A stretch of 45,998 bases of DNA, from contig JAHJQK010000037.1 of assembly GCA_018819135.1 (NCBI GenBank), positions 1 to 45,998 on the forward strand, given 5' to 3'. The notes beneath the pieces were generated by a model. It was not told where the DNA came from. It saw nothing but the letters and a program-made list of their open reading frames with translations, and searched no databases. This DNA comes from Pseudomonadota bacterium (lineage in GTDB: Bacteria > Desulfobacterota > SM23-61). This document shows positions 41,294 through 45,998 of the stretch, piece by piece (position 1 is the stretch's first letter; each line of letters opens with the position of its first letter). A program made the position numbers and the translations under genes.

Positions 41294-42328
41294 TTATCCC
41301 CTAAAATATTTCTCCCTCATTCTTTGAGAAAGCTCGCTGGTAAATTGGAAGGCCCTCTCTCCCAACTCCAGTGACATCATCGAAGTGGCGCAGCTCGGGG
41401 TAAGGATCGATGACTGAAGTAATGTTTGCCTATTGATTCCCACATTGACGAGCATCTGTAGGTCTTTTTCCAGCTTGCCCATCAGCGTGTCCGCGCTTTC
41501 CTGAACAATTTTTTCGTCCGCGGTTGGAACGATGCCCCAAGCGAGCATGCCGCCTCTTTCCAGAAAGGTATTTAACTCTTTTGGATAAAGGGCGATCTTA
41601 TCGGCGTACTCGTAAGCATCGAAGTTGATGGCATCGGTATTGGTTTCCATCAGAATCGACCAGTCGATATTTGCGCAGCAGTGGATGCAGGTCAGTCCTT
41701 CCACTGCTCCCAGCACCTCGTTGAGTGCATGAATGATGTCCTCTCTCGGCCCGCTGCCAACGGCAGAAGTATGCACCACCAACGAAGGTTCGGCGAAGTC
41801 AACCATCGTTTGAACGTCCGGTAACATCTCCTTTACCTTGCGTTCTTGCCATTTGGCCTTCATGGCCAGAGTTTTAACCAGGATGTCCCGCATGGTTTCA
41901 TTGTAGAAAGCAGGAGTTCCTTGGTCATCGGTCATCGCAAGGCTCCAGCTAACCGGTCCGGGAGTCTGGATATGCACCATTTTGAGCTGTTGCGGAGGCT
42001 GCTCCTTAAGCCTTTCTAACAGGACGTACATCCCGGGAGCTGATTCCCGACTGATCGCGAAGTAACCAAGATCGTTAGCTGCACATCTCTCATAGAATTC
42101 TATCAGTTCCGTTTCTCGTTTAGGTGAGATGTCGAACCAGAGCTTTCTCTTGGAAGAATCCATAACCAGGCAGGGTATCCCCTCCAAATACATGCGGGTC
42201 GACTTGGTGAGGCGGGGGATACCGGGCGCCTCGGGAAAATATTTCAGAATAAGGCTGCATGCCTGATCCGGGTCCCTGTGGGCCATGGCCGCCAGATGGG
42301 TTGCCATAAATTCCGGTGAAAATTTCAT
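41294..42328 (-). CDS. UROD/MetE-like protein (cobalamin-independent methionine synthase fold)
   Basis: 344-residue protein of the uroporphyrinogen decarboxylase/MetE superfamily. Zinc-binding residues of the MetE type are suggested by IHCCANIDW (His and Cys) and TPSCATSM (third Cys) with an acidic residue between. MetE-like core domains transfer methyl groups to a thiol; related single-domain proteins work with corrinoid proteins, but no corrinoid protein is adjacent. Transcribed alone. Confidence 0.7.
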   Translation of the reverse strand: MKFSPEFMATHLAAMAHRDPDQACSLILKYFPEAPGIPRLTKSTRMYLEGIPCLVMDSSKRKLWFDISPKRETELIEFYERCAANDLGYFAISRESAPGMYVLLERLKEQPPQQLKMVHIQTPGPVSWSLAMTDDQGTPAFYNETMRDILVKTLAMKAKWQERKVKEMLPDVQTMVDFAEPSLVVHTSAVGSGPREDIIHALNEVLGAVEGLTCIHCCANIDWSILMETNTDAINFDAYEYADKIALYPKELNTFLERGGMLAWGIVPTADEKIVQESADTLMGKLEKDLQMLVNVGINRQTLLQSSILTPSCATSMMSLELGERAFQFTSELSQRMREKYFRG

Positions 42329-43007
42329 CCCGTATGATCCTCCCCATTCGAATTTATATAATCTCCCAAGGTGGCGTTGATAATGGTGCCGTCATCAAGG
42401 TGGGGAAAAGACCTTCGTCCAATATTTCAGCATAGCCAAGAAGGTAAAGGCGAGGAGATCTTAAATCTTTCTGCCAAGGATGTCAAGTGGATGGGACCCT
42501 TAATTTTGACCGGCTATTTCTGTTAGTATGACCTAAAATCACAGAGGATCAGCGGCAATTAACCTTGTGAGAAATTCGAGAGCAAGGCGGCGGTTCTTCC
42601 GGATGGGGGTTTGGCGTTTTAATCGGGTATGATCCGGGAGAAAATTGAGATTTCCCCTTTTAAGAGTATTAGCCGCATTGCCCTGGAATGATAAGATCAA
42701 TGAAAAGTTTAAAAATTGACCTGGCAGAGGGCGCCAAATTAAGTTGTGATAAATAAAATTTGACATGACAAACATTGTCTGAAGACGTCATGCTTTCTTC
42801 CTATTAGAAAGCATCGGTTGACAGATTTTGACAAAGGGTGTAGGTTTCTATCGGTAATCAATAAATGGGCCTTGGATATACTTTTTCTATCGAAACTTTT
42901 TATCAAGTGCGGAGATGGGCACGATGTCCGCACATTGGACTGCTGGAAATAAGGTGGCGACAAGGTTAAGAGATCTGTGCTTTTTGGTTACCAAGAGCCA
43001 AGAGTAG
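42329..43007. other. Gene-free region of about 680 bases
   Basis: No credible CDS. A perfect 8-bp hairpin TGCTTTCT-TCCTATT-AGAAAGCA lies at 42791-42813. The region borders a stack of gene remnants. Confidence 0.5.
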
Positions 43008-43223
43008 ACTTGGCCCCTCTTCACACGCGAGCGACTATTGTCCATTGTGGATCGGTTGAAAGAGAAAGAGAGTATCCAGGCCCTGATTCTGGGCGCAACG
43101 GAATTACCCTTGATCCTGCGGAACGCAGATGAAAGAGGAATTCCTTTCTTGGACACAACAAAAATACATGTAAACCGGGCGGTTGCTCAAATGCTGCAGA
43201 AATTTTCCCACCCAACCGACTAG
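43008..43223 (+). pseudogene. Aspartate/glutamate racemase C-terminal fragment
   Basis: An open frame without start (stop at 43005) translates TRERLLSIVDRLKEKESIQA and continues ILGATELPLIL and IPFLDTTKIHV. This is the C-terminal end of an Asp/Glu racemase, with the second active-site region (here GATELP in place of GCTELP, i.e. the catalytic Cys replaced by Ala). About 170 N-terminal residues are missing. Confidence 0.7.
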
Positions 43224-43368
43224 GAGATTATGAACGTCTGGGTCAACAAGGCCTTTTCAAATTGATCCAGGAAATGGAAGAAAAGGCCCAGGCCTTACAA
43301 GGCTACATTGAAGCCAACATTAGACTGGCCGGCGAGGCGATATCCCGATCGACATAGACATTTAAACA

Positions 43369-43516
43369 GGCCGGCTTCCCGGGCAAAGCCGTGGTGCAGG
43401 TCGCCACAGTCCAGGTAGCGGTAAATAACCTTCTGGAGGTGAGGCCGCCAGAACCCGTACGGCCTTTCGAACCGCTCCTCGTAGACCTGAACAAAGGTCT
43501 CAAAATGGTCCTCCAC
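43369..43516 (-). mobile_element. IS91-family transposase N-terminal fragment
   Basis: On the minus strand, VEDHFETFVQVYEERFERP and YLDCGDLHHGFA match the N terminus of IS91-type (HUH/Y2) transposases, where a zinc-binding domain follows. That zinc-binding part and the rest of the transposase are gone. A tyrosine-recombinase fragment at 45436 is of the type that often accompanies these elements. Confidence 0.65.
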
Positions 43517-43529
43517 GCACCGTTAATAA

Positions 43530-43742
43530 TCAGAAGATTTTGGGTTCCGGGGACGGTAAACGGCGGTAGGAGCGGATAACATTGGAAATCAATCGGATTT
43601 CTTGGGTTTTTCTTTTTTCTGTTTTCTTCTCCTCTCCCCCAACGTGGATCAATTCATGTCCTGCTTCTCTAAAAGCTTCGGCAGGCTTCCGATATTCTGA
43701 TTCTTCAAATTTTTGAGCAAAAATAACAGCAATTTTAGCCAT
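43530..43742 (-). pseudogene. DJ-1/PfpI-family N-terminal fragment
   Basis: Starts MAKIAVIFAQKFEESEYRKP, then AEAFREAGHELIHVG, the N terminus of PfpI-type proteins. After about 35 residues the translation departs from the family, and the IS91 fragment follows downstream in the same strand, suggesting the gene was interrupted by the element. Confidence 0.65.
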
Positions 43743-44151
43743 ATAACTTTTCGCCTATCCACGGACCCTTTTATTTTCTTTTATGACTTTTTTTCGATTC
43801 TTTGCATTAATTCTGGCGGTCGATAAGCTTTCGCTATTTTTCATTTCAACCAAGAATCATGCCAGAAGACCCCGGGGAAATTTTTTAATTTAATTTTAAG
43901 GGGTTATGAAAATTGTCGATGGATTTTTGGAGGAAAAAGAAAGGGATCTATCCTATCAAGTGAGACTGAATCCCATGAGATAAGATCATTTCTTATTTGG
44001 CGAGACCTGGAAAGGAAAAAAATGCTTTCTTTCCCTCCTGCTTTTTATCTTTAAAAGTTGACCCAAGTCTTGGTCAGCGATGAAGAAGGGCATCAGATTG
44101 TTCGTCCCGTTATCCAGATCCCCATTTGGGCTTTTCCCTTCGTGATTAGCG
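43743..44151. other. Gene-free region upstream of the PfpI fragment
   Basis: AT-rich sequence without recognised genes; a stretch near 44058-44200 on the plus strand reads like part of a protein (VSDEEGHQIVRPVIQIPIW) but has no start and is not identified. Confidence 0.4.
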
Positions 44152-44574
44152 CTATTCAAAAGCCCGTGTCCTTTCGGGTAATGGCTGAACAATTAGGGTG
44201 AGCCCTTCAGTCGATCGGACAGACACAGTTTCGCCCCTTTCCACTAGACCCTTTCCCTCCGCCATCTCTGCTCGCCACAGCGTGCCATGGATTCGGATGT
44301 AGCCCGATGGGGACAAGGGTTGCTCTGCAATGCCATGGGTCCCGATTAGAGGATGCTGGTCTTCTGGGCGATCGGTATGATAGGCTCGCCAGACGAAGGG
44401 GAAAAGGAGGGCATCCTTGGCCGCCCACAAAAGGCCCATGCCCCAGACAAGCCATAAAGGCAAGTTAAACCATTTGCAGAGTAAAATCAGAACCAATATC
44501 CATAGAACAAAGCTGGGGATTTGCAGCAAAACGTATTTAATAACGACTCGGGTTGGCCAAGCTGGTTTTCTCAT
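44152..44574 (-). CDS. Small NfeD-like membrane protein
   Basis: 140-residue protein with two transmembrane helices (about 18-40 and 45-62) and a C-terminal NfeD-type OB-fold domain (GTHGIAEQPL... GLVERGETVSV). NfeD proteins work with SPFH/stomatin-type proteins in membrane quality control. Start at 44574 (MRKPAW) has GGGGAAG upstream; an in-frame TTG lies further up. The SPFH protein HflC begins about 1 kb to the right on the same strand. Confidence 0.78.
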   Translation of the reverse strand: MRKPAWPTRVVIKYVLLQIPSFVLWILVLILLCKWFNLPLWLVWGMGLLWAAKDALLFPFVWRAYHTDRPEDQHPLIGTHGIAEQPLSPSGYIRIHGTLWRAEMAEGKGLVERGETVSVRSTEGLTLIVQPLPERTRAFE

Positions 44575-44680
44575 TTCTTCTTCTTCCCCTACCAAATCCT
44601 TCCTTGGATCGCTGAAAAAATGATTTTTTCCAGGAAGACCAATGGTCTTGGGAATTTTGGGGTATCTCCCGGTTATCGTC

Positions 44681-44961
44681 TCATCCTTTTGAGGGCTTCA
44701 CCACCAAATTGCTGTATACCCGAATGACTCTGCCCTCATAGGCATTCTCAGCATCGGCGTCATATTCTGACCATGAACTCACCCTACCATCGGGCCTGCA
44801 GTTATATCCTTAACGGTTACCTTGATGCCTTCAGGATCTATGAATGGACTCCAGAATAATTCCTCTTCGATCTCTTCCTTAATCTTCGCGTCACTTTCAA
44901 CTCGATACCTCGGCTGGCATGGGTACCATTTGTATTCTTTTCGCAAGACGCCTTGGTATTA
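44681..44961 (-). pseudogene. BON-domain protein fragment with frameshift
   Basis: On the minus strand, one frame reads DAKIKEEIEEELFWSPFIDP and VTVKDITAG before a stop, and the next frame continues SSWSEYDADAENAYEGRVIR to VVKPSKG. This is a BON (osmotic/phospholipid-binding) domain broken by an indel near 44795, with the usual G-x-V-x-L-x-G strand lost. The protein begins inside a repeat-like region and has no clear start. Confidence 0.65.
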
Positions 44962-45435
44962 GCCGAAAATTCCCAGTCTTAATCCCCTAAACCCATAGAC
45001 CCAAAATCTATTCCCAGCAACTTTGGAGTTCGATCGATCTTGGGGTTTTTTTGATGGGCAGGACCTTCTGATCTGCCCATATCATACTTCCAAAGGGAAA
45101 TTTCTTATTTTTCAAAGAAGATCGACTTGCCAAATAGCCTTTTCCTTAAAGAAGCTGCCATTTTCTGATTAATCAATCTAACCAAAAATTTTGCCAATAC
45201 CTCTCATGGCCATAAATTTAATTTGATTTAACAGGCTCACATTTTTCTGCGGGGAAATTCACCGAAGAACGGAAACTGGCAATTCGTCCTACGAGATTGG
45301 AACGAATCCTTCCTTGTAAGATCACTCATCGACTCCCCTTTGCCTCAACGCAAAACCAAAAAAATTCCCTCGTAGCTGGATTGGGATCCCTGTAAGGTTT
45401 TCCTGAAAATCTCTCTTCAGGACAGGAGGAAAACT
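44962..45435. other. Gene-free region
   Basis: No CDS recognised. A perfect 8-bp inverted repeat ATGGGCAG / CTGCCCAT lies at 45054-45080 with an 11-base loop. Confidence 0.45.
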
Positions 45436-45597
45436 ATGGGAAAACTACGGATCCAAATGAAGGCCGATCTTTTGCTCAAACGCTACAGCCCGCACAGGAT
45501 GAGGGCCTACCTGGGATGCATCCGTTACTTTGCCAAGTATTTCATGCGCCCACCGGCAGAGATGGGGGAGGCCGGGAGCATGAGCCCCTGGGCCTGA
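45436..45597 (+). pseudogene. Tyrosine recombinase N-terminal (SAM-like) fragment
   Basis: 53 residues: MKADLLLKRYSPHRMRAYLG then RYFAKYFMRPPAEMGEA, the core-binding N terminus of XerC/IntI-like site-specific integrases often encoded next to IS91-type transposases. The catalytic domain is missing. It has a good ribosome-binding site (AGGAGG) and a clean ATG, so it might still be translated. Confidence 0.7.
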
Positions 45598-45602
45598 AAT
45601 GA

Positions 45603-45998
45603 TTATTTCCCCGAGGGGTTTTGGAGAAATTTAAAGAAATCGCCTTTCGTAGATAGAACCAACCAGTCTTTTTCCGATAGGGTGGTTTTATAGGTATCCA
45701 TGGTTTTCAAGAATTGGTAAAAGGCTCTGGATTCCGTGCTTTGATTATAGGCTTGGGCATAGATCGCGGTGGCCTCGGCATCCGCTTTTCCTTTGATTTC
45801 TTGCGCTTTCCGATAGGCTTCCGATTCAATCTTTTTCAAGTCCCGTTCTTTGTCTCCCAAAATTTTAGCCGCCTCCCCCTGGCCTTCCGAGCGGAATTTA
45901 TCGGCGATTCGTTTGCGCTCGGAGATCATCCGCTCGTATATCTTCTTTTGCACTTCTTCAACATAGTTGATCCGTTTAAATCGGATGTCCAGTAATTC
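45603..45998 (-). CDS. hflC: HflC protease modulator, 5' part outside the window
   Basis: The last 131 codons of an SPFH-type protein. The frame is open to the right edge, so the gene continues beyond it. The segment ERMISERKRIADKFRSEGQG, the alanine-rich AEATAIYAQAY region and the end DFFKFLQ match the HflC C terminus. HflC with HflK forms a membrane complex that regulates the FtsH protease; hflK would be expected further right. The stop is at 45603. Confidence 0.88.
   Translation of the reverse strand, partial: ELLDIRFKRINYVEEVQKKIYERMISERKRIADKFRSEGQGEAAKILGDKERDLKKIESEAYRKAQEIKGKADAEATAIYAQAYNQSTESRAFYQFLKTMDTYKTTLSEKDWLVLSTKGDFFKFLQNPSGK

Noticed and set aside
42539-42775. Minus-strand ORF of 78 codons
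   Set aside because: No ribosome-binding site, no recognisable motif; in a region of decayed sequence.
43906-43983. Small 25-codon plus-strand ORF (MKIVDGFLEEKERD...)
   Set aside because: Too short, no recognised family, and in a region of gene remnants.

Overview
The window looks like chromosomal DNA of an anaerobic, metabolically versatile bacterium, most plausibly a Desulfobacterota/Syntrophobacterales-type organism. This is inferred from the gene content: two ferredoxin-linked 2-oxoacid oxidoreductases, acyl-CoA synthetase (NDP-forming)-like proteins, UbiD, a TAXI-TRAP remnant, LarA-like proteins, and many short dispersed intergenic repeats. No rRNA, tRNA or CRISPR array is visible, so the taxonomy is an inference.

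Layout. 1-2.3 kb: the 3' part of a hybrid histidine kinase. 2.4-7.3 kb: two CoA-ligase alpha-type genes (minus strand) around a five-motif S1 RNA-binding protein. 7.7-10.2 kb: an MFS transporter divergent from an SDR oxidoreductase. 10.5-22.4 kb: a catabolic region with PxpB/PxpC; a divergent pair of transcription units sharing a two-promoter region at 14.80-14.88 kb (minus: ATC-hydrolase-like, SdhA-like flavoprotein, short SdhB-like 2Fe-2S protein; plus: 2x4Fe-4S/BFD ferredoxin and a LarA-like protein); then 2-keto-4-pentenoate hydratase, a MoaB/CinA-like protein, a quinolinate-phosphoribosyltransferase-like protein, an M24 homologue lacking metal ligands, and UbiD. The M24-UbiD pair is bracketed by a perfect 24-bp inverted repeat. 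22.6-33.5 kb: eleven minus-strand genes (RraA-like aldolase, two complete four-subunit 2-oxoacid:ferredoxin oxidoreductases, a LarA-domain protein, Fe-dependent alcohol dehydrogenase). This block lies between the N-terminal fragment of a TAXI solute-binding protein and the C-terminal fragment of what appears to be its TRAP permease.

33.5-41.1 kb: plus-strand MBL hydrolase, LarA C-terminal remnant, D-2-hydroxyacid dehydrogenase, PldA remnant, a penicillin-acylase-family Ntn hydrolase, a truncated and frameshifted CocE/NonD hydrolase, the 3' end of a group II intron, a second MBL hydrolase and a GNAT acetyltransferase. 41.3-45.6 kb: a MetE/UROD-like gene followed by a graveyard of gene fragments (Asp/Glu racemase, IS91 transposase, DJ-1/PfpI, BON protein, tyrosine recombinase) around an intact small NfeD-like protein. 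The window ends in the 3' part of hflC.

How the genes may work together (inference): the hydratase, UbiD, RraA aldolase, LarA-like proteins, 2-hydroxyacid and alcohol dehydrogenases could channel aromatic- or hydroxyacid-derived intermediates to 2-oxoacids. The two ferredoxin oxidoreductases would turn these into acyl-CoA and reduced ferredoxin, and CoA-ligase-type proteins could recover energy from acyl-CoA. At least eight families of intergenic repeats punctuate nearly every gene boundary, and in two places form the 3' coding end of a gene.
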